Shown one piece after another: positions 14,818 through 21,949 of a stretch of 24,349 nt of DNA; positions within the stretch are counted from its first letter, which is position 1; every line of letters begins with the position of its first letter. This DNA comes from Pseudomonadota bacterium. GTDB lineage: Bacteria; Pseudomonadota; Alphaproteobacteria; Rhizobiales; Devosiaceae. A program made the position numbers and the translations under genes. The stretch covers positions 1-24,349 of the forward strand of contig JAEYTY010000081.1 of assembly GCA_023433775.1 (NCBI GenBank). The letters are read 5' to 3'. Under the pieces are notes generated by a model. It saw only the letters and a program-made list of their open reading frames with translations, did not search any database and was not told the origin of the DNA.

Positions 14818-15381
14818 ATGCAAAGTGACGACAAAATGGGCGAAAATAATACCCATTGGGTATTCAGTTACGGGTCGTTGATCTGGAATCCGGGTTTTTC
14901 CTTTGTCAGCGCCCAGCAGGCCCTGCTGCGTGGCTCCCATCGTTCACTCTCTATCATCTCGCATCATCATCGCGGCACACGCGAGCAGCCGGGTCTGGTC
15001 TTTGGGCTGACCCGAGGCGGCTCGTGCCGGGGCATGGCGTTTGAGGTGAGCGAAGCGGACTGGGCTGCCGTGCGCGCCTATCTTGAGGAAAGGGAACTGG
15101 TTACATCGGTCTATCGCGAAGTCATGCGCCCGGTCATTCTCGCCGATGGCCGCCGATTACCGGCGCTGACTTACGTGGTCGACGAGGGCCACGAGCAGTT
15201 TGCCGGCGTTATGACCCCTGAGCAGCAATTGGCCATGATCCGTGTGGGTGTGGGCATTTCGGGCCGCAATGTTGACTATGTGGCCAATACCGCCCGCCAT
15301 CTCGAGGAGTTGGGCATTCGCGACCGCGCACTGATGGCGCTGGTGCGCCAACTGAAGGAAAATTCCGGTCAGGCCGCCTGA
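14818..15381 (+). CDS. chaC: ChaC-type gamma-glutamylcyclotransferase, first copy
   Basis: A 187-residue enzyme of the ChaC family, which cleaves glutathione to 5-oxoproline and Cys-Gly in the cytoplasm. The substrate loop YGSLIW is at 18-23, the GGSCRGMAFEV strand near 67, and the likely catalytic glutamate is Glu93 in EERE. GRNVDYVANTARHLEELGIRD-like C-terminal helices match the family. Start MQSDDKMGENN is used; MGENN six codons later is an alternative, and neither has a strong ribosome site. Its last 13 bp overlap the end of the convergent SOS-box gene. A second, longer ChaC-like gene lies at 21218-21937. Confidence 0.92.
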   Translation: MQSDDKMGENNTHWVFSYGSLIWNPGFSFVSAQQALLRGSHRSLSIISHHHRGTREQPGLVFGLTRGGSCRGMAFEVSEADWAAVRAYLEERELVTSVYREVMRPVILADGRRLPALTYVVDEGHEQFAGVMTPEQQLAMIRVGVGISGRNVDYVANTARHLEELGIRDRALMALVRQLKENSGQAA

Positions 15382-15719
15382 GCGCTGGTCTCGGGCAGGG
15401 GCTTGGCGTTTTCGAGATCTGAAATCGTGGCTAGCCGGCTGTGAACATCAGCGCCGGCGGACAGGCGAAACACCCGGTCGGCGCAATTGAGTGCCAGACG
15501 GAAGCGGGCACGGCTCATGGGCTCGCTGACCAGGTCATCGGTTGAACCGACCCAGAGGGGATTTCCGCCCTTGGCGACCAGATAGAGATCGGAATCATGC
15601 ATCGAAAAGCCATCAAGGCTTTCATGATCGAGCCGATAAATGCGACCCGACTGACCTTGCCACTGCGCAAGCTGGCCCATTGAACCGGTCATCCGCATTG
15701 CTTCCCTGCCTGACATCAT
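15369..15719 (-). CDS. SOS-box-controlled protein of unknown function
   Basis: Unrecognised 116-residue cytosolic protein without signal peptide or membrane segment. The core is well ordered: GRIYRLDHESLDGFSMHDSD, then LYLVAKGGNPLWVGSTDDLV, then SRARFRLALNCADRVFRL. This looks like a small beta-rich domain with a helix and a conserved-looking CADRVF segment. The start MMSGREAMRM was chosen because GAGGA lies 9 nt upstream; MRMTGSMG 7 codons later, after AGGGA, is a fair alternative. A perfect alphaproteobacterial LexA box lies 31-45 bp upstream, so induction by DNA damage is likely. It overlaps the 3' end of chaC tail to tail. Confidence 0.78.
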   Translation of the reverse strand: MMSGREAMRMTGSMGQLAQWQGQSGRIYRLDHESLDGFSMHDSDLYLVAKGGNPLWVGSTDDLVSEPMSRARFRLALNCADRVFRLSAGADVHSRLATISDLENAKPLPETSAQAA

Positions 15720-15749
15720 CTGCCCGTTTCCTCTGCGTCCACCAGAGAA

Positions 15750-15764
15750 GAACAAAAATAGAAC
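15750..15764 (-). promoter_or_regulatory. LexA (SOS) box, GTTC-N7-GTTC
   Basis: On the minus strand the sequence reads GTTCTATTTTTGTTC, an exact match to the direct-repeat GTTC-N7-GTTC operator of alphaproteobacterial LexA, with an AT-rich spacer. It sits 31-45 bp upstream of the chosen start of the 116-residue gene, the only gene it could control at this distance. Confidence 0.8.
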
Positions 15765-15777
15765 AAAAAATCGTTAA

Positions 15778-15795
15778 TGCCAAGCGATTCTGGCA
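15778..15795 (-). terminator. weak terminator candidate after plsC
   Basis: TGCCA and TGGCA arms enclose an 8-nt loop, and on the minus strand TTAACGATTTTTTG follows. The stem is short (5 bp), so this is tentative. It would separate plsC from the SOS-box gene. Confidence 0.35.
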
Positions 15796-15839
15796 GTAAC
15801 CTCTATATGTATGATGGAATGTGAATAAATGATCAATAT

Positions 15840-16652
15840 CTAGCGGTTTTGCTGATTCCGCAGCGCATCTGCCCGGGCGAGCAGAGATTTATCCACTGGG
15901 CGGTTCAATCCGCGGTCTAAAGCGTCCAGCGCCAAGCGCTCAGACACTGGTTCGATGGCGTCGTGGAGACGCTGGCGGAATATTTCGGGGCTCAAGCCGG
16001 GCTGGATGGCGGGCAGAAATTGTGCCTGGGCTGTCCCCGGCCATATGACAGGGCTGTTGCGCCCCCAGAAGAGGCCTGCATTCAGCGCCACCGGCACGAC
16101 AGGCACGTTGAGCTCGGTATAAAGCCGCACAATGCCCTGGCGATAATCCGATTCTGCCAGCGGCGGCCGGCGGGTGCCTTCGGGATAGATGACGATCCTG
16201 CAGCCGCGCTCTATCGCCGCGCGTGCGTCGGCAATCATGGCCGGAATAGCTTCGGTGCCGCGGCTACGGTCAATTTCGATACAATCCAGTGATCGGGCCG
16301 CCCAGCCGAAGAAGGGAATGCGCATCAGCTCCTTCTTGGCGATATAGGCCGGCCGTCCCGTATGGGGGAAGATCGCAAAGATATCCCAGTCCGACTGGTG
16401 CTTGGAGGCTATGATACAGCCGCCTTCGGGGATGTTCTCAGCGCCGGAAACCTCCGTCTTGAGGCCTGTGATGTAGCGCAGATACTGGATATTGGACCAG
16501 CACCAGAAGCGGACGATAGCCCAGCCGAGGGCCGTGCGACCGGCAATGACCCCGACGGTGCCAGCGATAATGGCCAGAATGACCGTTTGGCCGATGAAGA
16601 CGACATAGAAGAGCGCGCTGCGGATCGCCTGGACGGCGGTCTTGATGGGCAT
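15840..16652 (-). CDS. plsC: 1-acyl-sn-glycerol-3-phosphate acyltransferase
   Basis: PlsC (270 aa) makes phosphatidic acid from lysophosphatidic acid at the inner membrane. The HX4D catalytic motif is H85-QSDW-D90, the acceptor-site motif YPEGTRR is at about 156-162, and VPVVPVALNAGLFW is motif IV. One or two N-terminal membrane segments (about 12-45) are present. The start MPIKTAVQ was chosen because GGAGAG lies 9 nt upstream; an ATG six codons earlier has no ribosome site. It follows ftsE-ftsX by 72 nt on the same strand. The ftsEX-plsC cluster is familiar in Hyphomicrobiales, where a YdcF-type gene often sits between; none is present here. Confidence 0.94.
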   Translation of the reverse strand: MPIKTAVQAIRSALFYVVFIGQTVILAIIAGTVGVIAGRTALGWAIVRFWCWSNIQYLRYITGLKTEVSGAENIPEGGCIIASKHQSDWDIFAIFPHTGRPAYIAKKELMRIPFFGWAARSLDCIEIDRSRGTEAIPAMIADARAAIERGCRIVIYPEGTRRPPLAESDYRQGIVRLYTELNVPVVPVALNAGLFWGRNSPVIWPGTAQAQFLPAIQPGLSPEIFRQRLHDAIEPVSERLALDALDRGLNRPVDKSLLARADALRNQQNR

Positions 16653-16724
16653 TCTTTTTCTCTCCGGCATGGCGCGGCTATATTCGTCATAGCGGCGAGA
16701 CGAGCTATTGGCGAGGGGTCCCGA

Positions 16725-17654
16725 TCAGGACGTCTCGCTCAGATAACGCCGAACGGTGATACGCGAGGTAATCGCGGTCAGTGCCGCTATGACCGGAACC
16801 ACCGCCAGAATGGCGGCCACGCCGATCCAGCCCAGCAGGAACTGGCCGAACAGAACACCGACTTGCGCCGTGGCTTCCGAAGGCAACACATTGCCGGCAG
16901 CCGCGCCGATCAAGGCAAAGAACAATCCCGCCAATACAGCGCCCAAAAGTCCGCCCTGGAGACCGATGGAGAGAAAGCGGCCCTGGAATTCGCCGGCAAT
17001 AAAGCGATTGGATGCGCCGATAAAATGCAGCACATCGACGATTTCGCGATTGCTGGCCATGGCACCGCGCGTGGCAAAGACGATGGCAAGCACTGTTGCC
17101 ACGCCGATCAGGCCAAGCACGAGGACGCCGGAGAGAACCATGGTGCCAGCCATGGTGTTGAGCTGCTGCCGCCAGGCGGCGTGAGTGTCGAGGCTGGCAC
17201 CCTTGATGGCGGCGAGATTGCGCTCGAGCGAGGCGATGTCGGCGTCATTGGGATCGGCAAGCTGTACGACGACCAGGCGCGGAATGGCGATGACTGAAAA
17301 ATCGAGACCGGCGCCGAGCCATGGCTCCAGCAGGGCCTGGCTTTCCTCGATGGTCAAAGCGCGGGCTCCGGCCACGCCAGGGGTGGACTGGGCCAGAGAA
17401 ACGGCGGTGCGCAGATTGCTGTCCATCACCTCGCCTTCGACCGGGCGTATCTGGATTGTGAGTTCGCGTCCGACATCGGCTGACCAGGCTATGGCCGATT
17501 TCTGCACCAGCACCACGCCGCCTAGCGTCACGGCCGAAAGAAAGGCCATGATGGTGATCAGCAGCAGCAGGGTACGACCGGCGACGCTTTTTTCCGGCAC
17601 GATGGGGGCGGCGCCACCGGGACGCAGCACGAGGGAGCGCAATCGTCTAAGCAT
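16725..17654 (-). CDS. ftsX: cell-division ABC transporter permease-like protein FtsX
   Basis: FtsX (309 aa) is the membrane half of FtsEX, which couples ATP hydrolysis at the divisome to activation of periplasmic peptidoglycan hydrolases rather than to transport. The layout fits: a cytoplasmic N terminus, a first membrane helix (about 27-50), and a roughly 120-residue periplasmic loop. Three more helices follow (about 170-195, 225-255, 270-295), with RGAMASNREIVDVLHFIGAS in the cytoplasmic stretch. The loop contains two short segments with SLAQSTPGVAGA and LADPNDADIASLE. Its start lies inside the last codons of ftsE (8-nt overlap), so the pair is translationally coupled. Confidence 0.93.
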   Translation of the reverse strand: MLRRLRSLVLRPGGAAPIVPEKSVAGRTLLLLITIMAFLSAVTLGGVVLVQKSAIAWSADVGRELTIQIRPVEGEVMDSNLRTAVSLAQSTPGVAGARALTIEESQALLEPWLGAGLDFSVIAIPRLVVVQLADPNDADIASLERNLAAIKGASLDTHAAWRQQLNTMAGTMVLSGVLVLGLIGVATVLAIVFATRGAMASNREIVDVLHFIGASNRFIAGEFQGRFLSIGLQGGLLGAVLAGLFFALIGAAAGNVLPSEATAQVGVLFGQFLLGWIGVAAILAVVPVIAALTAITSRITVRRYLSETS

Positions 17655-18309
17655 CGATTGTGAGGCTCCCCTTGTTCAGCACCATGCGCGGGTAGGAGAA
17701 CCGGTCCAACAGCGGCAGTTCGTGCGTGGCCAGAATGATCGTCATGCCCAGCGTGCGGTTGAGCTCGGCAAATAGATGGACCAGCCGGCTCGACAGGTCA
17801 GGGTCCACATTGCCGGTTGGTTCGTCTGCCAGCAGGATTTTTGGCCGGGCAATGACAGCCCGCGCAATGGCGGCGCGCTGCTTTTCGCCGCCGGACAAAA
17901 GCGTGGGGAAGGCGTGCATACGCTCTCCGAGACCGACCCATTCGAGCAGTTCGATCACATTGGGACGATATTCGCTTTCCGGCTGACCCAGCACGCGGAG
18001 CGGCAGGGCCACATTTTCAAACGTCGTCAGATGGTCGAGCAGGCGGAATTCCTGGAACACAATGCCGATGTGACGGCGCATTTGCAGCAGTCTATCCTGA
18101 TCGAGATTGCCCACATCCTCGTCGAACATGGTGACCTTGCCGCGGCTGGGCTTGAGCGCCAGCAGCAACATGCGCAGGAGGCTGGTCTTGCCGGAGCCAG
18201 AGGGGCCGGTGAGAAAGTGGAACGAGCCGGGCTCAATGGAGAAGCTCAAATCCTTGAGGATTTCTGGACCATTGCCATATCGCAGGCCCACATCGGAAAA
18301 CTCAATCAA
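17647..18309 (-). CDS. ftsE: cell-division ATP-binding protein FtsE, TTG start
   Basis: FtsE (220 aa) is the cytoplasmic ATPase of FtsEX. All ABC motifs are intact: Walker A GPSGSGKT (35-42), Q-loop VFQEF, signature LLSGGEKQR, Walker B ILLADEP, and H-loop ATHE. The opening IEFSDVGLRYGNGPEILKDL lines up with the family N terminus, which fixes the start at a TTG codon; GGGGAG lies 9 nt upstream. A non-ATG start may keep FtsE low or in balance with FtsX. It is divergent from the zinc-ribbon gene across 212 bp that should hold both promoters. Confidence 0.95.
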   Translation of the reverse strand: MIEFSDVGLRYGNGPEILKDLSFSIEPGSFHFLTGPSGSGKTSLLRMLLLALKPSRGKVTMFDEDVGNLDQDRLLQMRRHIGIVFQEFRLLDHLTTFENVALPLRVLGQPESEYRPNVIELLEWVGLGERMHAFPTLLSGGEKQRAAIARAVIARPKILLADEPTGNVDPDLSSRLVHLFAELNRTLGMTIILATHELPLLDRFSYPRMVLNKGSLTIDA

Positions 18310-18521
18310 GAACGGATGCTCCCCAGCTGGCTCGTGCCGGTATCGTGTTCGGGCGAATCAATTTCCCACGCATCATAGCAGCGCCACGAGTCCGCTGCGG
18401 ACTTGCGGGCTGTTTGGACGGGGGAAAGCGGCACAATTGTGATTCCCGCGCAGTTTGAGGAGTATTAACCCCACGCGGGCTAGGTTCTGAGAAACCCACG
18501 GAACCCCTGTTCGCCGGCCAG

Positions 18522-19418
18522 ATGATCATCACCTGCCCACATTGCCAGACCAAATACCAGGTGACCTATGAGGCCATCGGATCGGCTGGTCGCAAGGTGC
18601 AATGCGCGCATTGTCAGCAGGAGTGGAAGCAGAAGGCGCTGTCCAAGTCTGATTCTGAGGCTGAAGGTGACAAGCTTTTTGAGGATATTAAGGAAGATGC
18701 GCTGGACGAGGCGCATCAGGCCGAAGAACGCGCTGTGGCGGAGTCGCTGAGCGAGCGGGCGGAGCGGGAAAAGCGCCTTGCGGACACCAATGCGGCAAAG
18801 GCAAAGAGCCCGACTGACGCGGCTGAAATTAAGAAGCGCGAGCAGGCCTTTTCCCGTCGCCAGAGTGCGATGATTTCCAGCCTGCCTCTGGCGCGGCTGC
18901 GCCGGACGGCGCGTGTCACAGGAATATTGATTCTCGTCGCCGTCACTGCGATTGCCTATATCGCGCGGGTTCCCATTGTTGAGCGCTACCCGGATATGGC
19001 GGGCCTTTATAGTGCCGTGGGCCTTGGCGTGAACGTGGTCGGGCTGGACTTCACCAACCTTGAGACGCTGCGGACGATTAATGATGGGCAGGATGTGCTG
19101 ATTGTTTCCGCACAGATTTTAGGATTGCGTCCAGACCCCTCCTATGTTCCGCCGGTCGTCGTCAGCCTGCTCGATAATCGGGGCAGATCGATCTACGAAT
19201 GGAGCGTCACGTCCCGTGCGAGGGACCTCATGGCGGGTGAGCGCGCCACGTTCGAGACCCGTCTGACGCTGCCGCCCAAGGAGGCTGTACGGGTTCGTTT
19301 GAGTTTTGCCGGGGGTAGCGCAATGCAACCGGATCCGATCAATGCGGTTGATGTTAAAGGTGGGAGGGCAGAGCCGGCCCCGCCGGAGCCATCGGCGCCG
19401 TCACCACAACACCACTAG
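18522..19418 (+). CDS. zinc-ribbon (MJ0042-type) membrane protein
   Basis: A 298-residue single-pass membrane protein. The N-terminal zinc ribbon has Cys5, Cys8, Cys28 and Cys31 (CPHC and CAHC) in the MJ0042 pattern. An acidic, Glu/Ala-rich, probably coiled linker (about 45-115) follows. One membrane helix sits at about 132-150. The outer domain (about 180-280) reads as a beta-sandwich of the DUF3426 kind, with ILGLRPDPSYVPPVVVSLLD and LPPKEAVRVRLSF. Function unknown; position opposite ftsE and before cpdR recurs in Hyphomicrobiales. The ribosome site is weak. The gap contains CACAATTGTG at 18432-18441, a short palindrome. Confidence 0.85.
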   Translation: MIITCPHCQTKYQVTYEAIGSAGRKVQCAHCQQEWKQKALSKSDSEAEGDKLFEDIKEDALDEAHQAEERAVAESLSERAEREKRLADTNAAKAKSPTDAAEIKKREQAFSRRQSAMISSLPLARLRRTARVTGILILVAVTAIAYIARVPIVERYPDMAGLYSAVGLGVNVVGLDFTNLETLRTINDGQDVLIVSAQILGLRPDPSYVPPVVVSLLDNRGRSIYEWSVTSRARDLMAGERATFETRLTLPPKEAVRVRLSFAGGSAMQPDPINAVDVKGGRAEPAPPEPSAPSPQHH

Positions 19419-19429
19419 GAAAAGTGCCC

Positions 19430-19840
19430 ATGGCCCGCATCCTTGTCGCTGAAGATGATCCTTCGGTCCGCGCCTTTGTCGTCAGTGCCCTGACCATGAA
19501 GGGGCATGAGGTCGTGGCCGAAGAAGACGGCGGACTGGCTGCCGAAACGGCCGATGCTGAAGAGGGGCGCTTTGACCTCATGCTGAGCGACATCAAGATG
19601 CCGGTGATGGATGGTATCGCGCTGGCGCTGCATGTGGGCGCGCGATATCCCGATGTGACCATCCTGCTGATGACCGGCTTTGCCGATCAGCGCGAACGGG
19701 CGCATGGGCTTGATGCACTGATTTACGATGTCATCCCCAAGCCGTTCACCCTGGCCGATCTGCTGGCCAAGGTGGACGACGCGCTGGAGGGGCGGCCTGT
19801 CGAGGTTGTTTCCCTCGGACGGCAGGCTCTCGACGGCTAG
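19430..19840 (+). CDS. cpdR: single-domain response regulator CpdR
   Basis: A 136-residue receiver domain with no output domain. Phospho-acceptor Asp54 is in LSDIKMPVMDG, the acidic pocket Asp9/Asp10 in VAEDD, Thr82 in LLMTGFAD, and Lys104 in PKPF. GFADQRERAHGLDALI is the stretch I associate with CpdR. Unphosphorylated CpdR brings the ClpXP protease to the cell pole for cell-cycle proteolysis in Caulobacter and rhizobia. The start MARILVAEDD follows AGGA by 9 nt; a GTG two codons earlier is too close to it. It starts 11 nt after the zinc-ribbon gene. Its stop shares a CTAG with that of convergent lysA. Confidence 0.9.
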   Translation: MARILVAEDDPSVRAFVVSALTMKGHEVVAEEDGGLAAETADAEEGRFDLMLSDIKMPVMDGIALALHVGARYPDVTILLMTGFADQRERAHGLDALIYDVIPKPFTLADLLAKVDDALEGRPVEVVSLGRQALDG

Positions 19841-21096
19841 AGCCAGTCCGGCACACTATCGAGTGCCAGGAGCTCCTCGATGGATTTGCGTGGCCGGATA
19901 ACGTGCCAACGGCTGCCATCGACCAGCACTTCGGGGATCAGTGGCCGGGAATTGTAGGTCGATGCCATCACGGCGCCATAGGCGCCACCGCTCATCACAG
20001 CCAAGAGATCGCCCTCGACCACGCCGGCAATGGTGCGGCCCTTGGCCAGATAGTCCCCCGTTTCACAGACCGGGCCGACAATGTCGGCGGTGATCGGAGG
20101 ACGATTCGACTGGTTGACCAGCTCAATGTCGTGATGGGCTTCGTAAAGCGTGGGACGGAGCAAATCGTTCATCGCCGCGTCGACAATGATGAAGTTGGAC
20201 GAGCCTTCCTTCACATATTCGACCTTGGTGACGAGTATGCCGGCATTGCCCACTAGCAGCCGGCCAGGCTCGATGACCAGGGTGCAGCCGAGCTGGCCGA
20301 CCTTGTCGCGGACGACGGCGGCATAGGCATCGGGATGGGGCGGGGCTTCCTGATCATGATGGTAGGGAATGCCGAGACCGCCGCCCACATCGACATGGCG
20401 GATATTGTGCCCGGCAGCACGCAGATCGCGCACCAGCTCGGCCATCAGGGTGAAGGCATTGCCGAAGGGTTCGAGATCGGTGATCTGGCTGCCGATATGC
20501 ATGTCGACGCCCACCGCTTCAATGTTCGGCAGAGCGGCGATGCGGGCATAGACTTCATGGGCGCGCTTATAGGGAATGCCGAATTTGTTTTCGGACTTGC
20601 CGGTCGAGATCTTGGCGTGCGTGCGCGCATCGACATCTGGATTGATGCGGACCGAGACGCGGGCCGTGAGCCCCATGTTTTCAGCGACTATGGAAAGCCG
20701 CTCCAGTTCGGGCTCGCTTTCAACATTGAAGCACTTGATGCCGACCGAAAGCCCTCGCCGCATCTCGGCAATGGTCTTGGCAACACCGGAAAAGACGATT
20801 TTTTCGGGCGCGATACCGGCGGCCAGGGCACGTTCCAGTTCGCCCAGCGACACCACATCCGCGCCGCAGCCTTCGGCAGCCATCAGCTTGAGTACGGCCT
20901 GATTGGAATTGGCCTTCATGGCATAGGCAATAAGCGTGGGAATGCCTTCAAATGCGCGGGTCACAACCTGGACGTGTCGGCGCAGCGTAGCGCTGGAATA
21001 GACATAGAACGGTGTGCCGACCTTTTCGGCCAGCTCGTTGAGGTTGACGTCCTCGGCAAAAAGCACGCCGTCGCGCTGCTGAAAATGATGGACCAC
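19837..21096 (-). CDS. lysA: diaminopimelate decarboxylase, GTG start
   Basis: LysA (419 aa) converts meso-diaminopimelate to lysine, the last step of lysine synthesis. It has PLP-lysine Lys61 in AYAMKANSN, the glycine-rich phosphate loop VDVGGGLGIPY, VIEPGRLLVGNAG, and the substrate-site GPVCETGDYLAKGR with the catalytic cysteine from the partner subunit. The start is GTG: the family N terminus (HHFQQRDGVLFAEDV) begins directly after it and AGG lies about 7 nt upstream. No ATG is available near this point. It lies 121 bp after the second ChaC-like gene on the same strand. Confidence 0.97.
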   Translation of the reverse strand: MVHHFQQRDGVLFAEDVNLNELAEKVGTPFYVYSSATLRRHVQVVTRAFEGIPTLIAYAMKANSNQAVLKLMAAEGCGADVVSLGELERALAAGIAPEKIVFSGVAKTIAEMRRGLSVGIKCFNVESEPELERLSIVAENMGLTARVSVRINPDVDARTHAKISTGKSENKFGIPYKRAHEVYARIAALPNIEAVGVDMHIGSQITDLEPFGNAFTLMAELVRDLRAAGHNIRHVDVGGGLGIPYHHDQEAPPHPDAYAAVVRDKVGQLGCTLVIEPGRLLVGNAGILVTKVEYVKEGSSNFIIVDAAMNDLLRPTLYEAHHDIELVNQSNRPPITADIVGPVCETGDYLAKGRTIAGVVEGDLLAVMSGGAYGAVMASTYNSRPLIPEVLVDGSRWHVIRPRKSIEELLALDSVPDWL

Positions 21097-21217
21097 GATT
21101 ACCTGCCCCGCTGGAATTGCCAGCTACAATGCCATCCCCTGAAGAAACGGGGATAATTTGTTCTGCCGTCTGTTGGCTGCACCTCTATTGCAGGTGCTGC
21201 CAAAACGAAAGCAGGAC

Positions 21218-21937
21218 TTATTCATCGGCCTCATAAACGGCTTCAATCCGTTCGGCGACGAGGTGTTGCAGGCGCCAGAGATGGGGATCGCGAATGCCCA
21301 TCTGTTCGAGATGATAGACCGTGGCATGGAGATATTCTGCCATCGATCCGCGCGAACCGACGGCACGGGAGAGGACATCGGCAATCTGGTCTTCGGCAAG
21401 GCCCGTGACATAGCGCCCCGAATTGCGATCCATGCAGAAGGTCAGTGCGCGGATGGTGCGGTCGCCGGTATGCGCATTGACCCAGCGGGGCGGAAAGGCC
21501 GAGGGGAGCCAGCCCATTTCGCGCTGGAGCAGCTGGAGCATCGAGGTTTCGATCTCGCCCGGCGGCAAGCGATAGAGCACGCCCTTGCAGGCGCCACCCC
21601 GGTCAAGCGCAAGCATGAGACCCGGGTTCTCGTCACTGCCGCGGAAGCGGTTGTTCCAGCCCAGGCAAAAGGCCCGGTGCCAGCCACGCACCAGTCCGGT
21701 GCGCATTTCGACGAAATTGCAGGCTGGTTTCCAGATCAGCGAGCCATAGGCGAATATCCAGATTTCGTTCTCTGCCGCCGCATCACCAAGCAGGCGCGCC
21801 ATGATGGCCTGATGGTCATCTGTGGTGGCGGCGCGCATTCCCTCGGGCGGGGGCGGCATGTCCTCGGACGGATTGTCAGGCTGGAGATAGCCTACATGGC
21901 GCTCGGTGAGGCGCATCTGTCGCGGTTTGAGGGGCAT
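21218..21937 (-). CDS. ChaC-like gamma-glutamylcyclotransferase, second copy
   Basis: A 239-residue ChaC family protein, longer than the first copy because of a roughly 55-residue N-terminal extension (Pro-rich about 20-33, then a helix). The substrate loop AYGSLIW is at about 63-69, GGACKGVLYRL near 114, and the likely catalytic glutamate is Glu140 in LLQREMG. GSRGSMAEYLHATVYHLEQM-like helices close the fold. Predicted to cleave glutathione or related gamma-glutamyl compounds. It starts 12 nt after the argH stop and has no clear ribosome site, so it is probably coupled to argH. MRLTERHV seven codons later is an alternative start. Low similarity to the first copy outside the motifs suggests an old split. 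Confidence 0.9.
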   Translation of the reverse strand: MPLKPRQMRLTERHVGYLQPDNPSEDMPPPPEGMRAATTDDHQAIMARLLGDAAAENEIWIFAYGSLIWKPACNFVEMRTGLVRGWHRAFCLGWNNRFRGSDENPGLMLALDRGGACKGVLYRLPPGEIETSMLQLLQREMGWLPSAFPPRWVNAHTGDRTIRALTFCMDRNSGRYVTGLAEDQIADVLSRAVGSRGSMAEYLHATVYHLEQMGIRDPHLWRLQHLVAERIEAVYEADE

Positions 21938-21949
21938 ACGCGGTCCAAA

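Noticed and set aside
18449..18480. CtrA-like TTAA site near the zinc-ribbon gene
   Set aside because: Only TTGA-N6-TTAA is present; the CtrA motif TTAA-N7-TTAA is not matched in sequence or spacing.
20335..21156. 273-residue plus-strand open frame opposite lysA
   Set aside because: Antisense shadow of a certain gene, with no recognisable domain.
21097..21217. small lipoprotein gene of the kind I recall between argH and lysA in relatives
   Set aside because: No lipobox peptide is encoded. A 33-codon frame here (MNKSCFRFGS start) has no lipoprotein signal.
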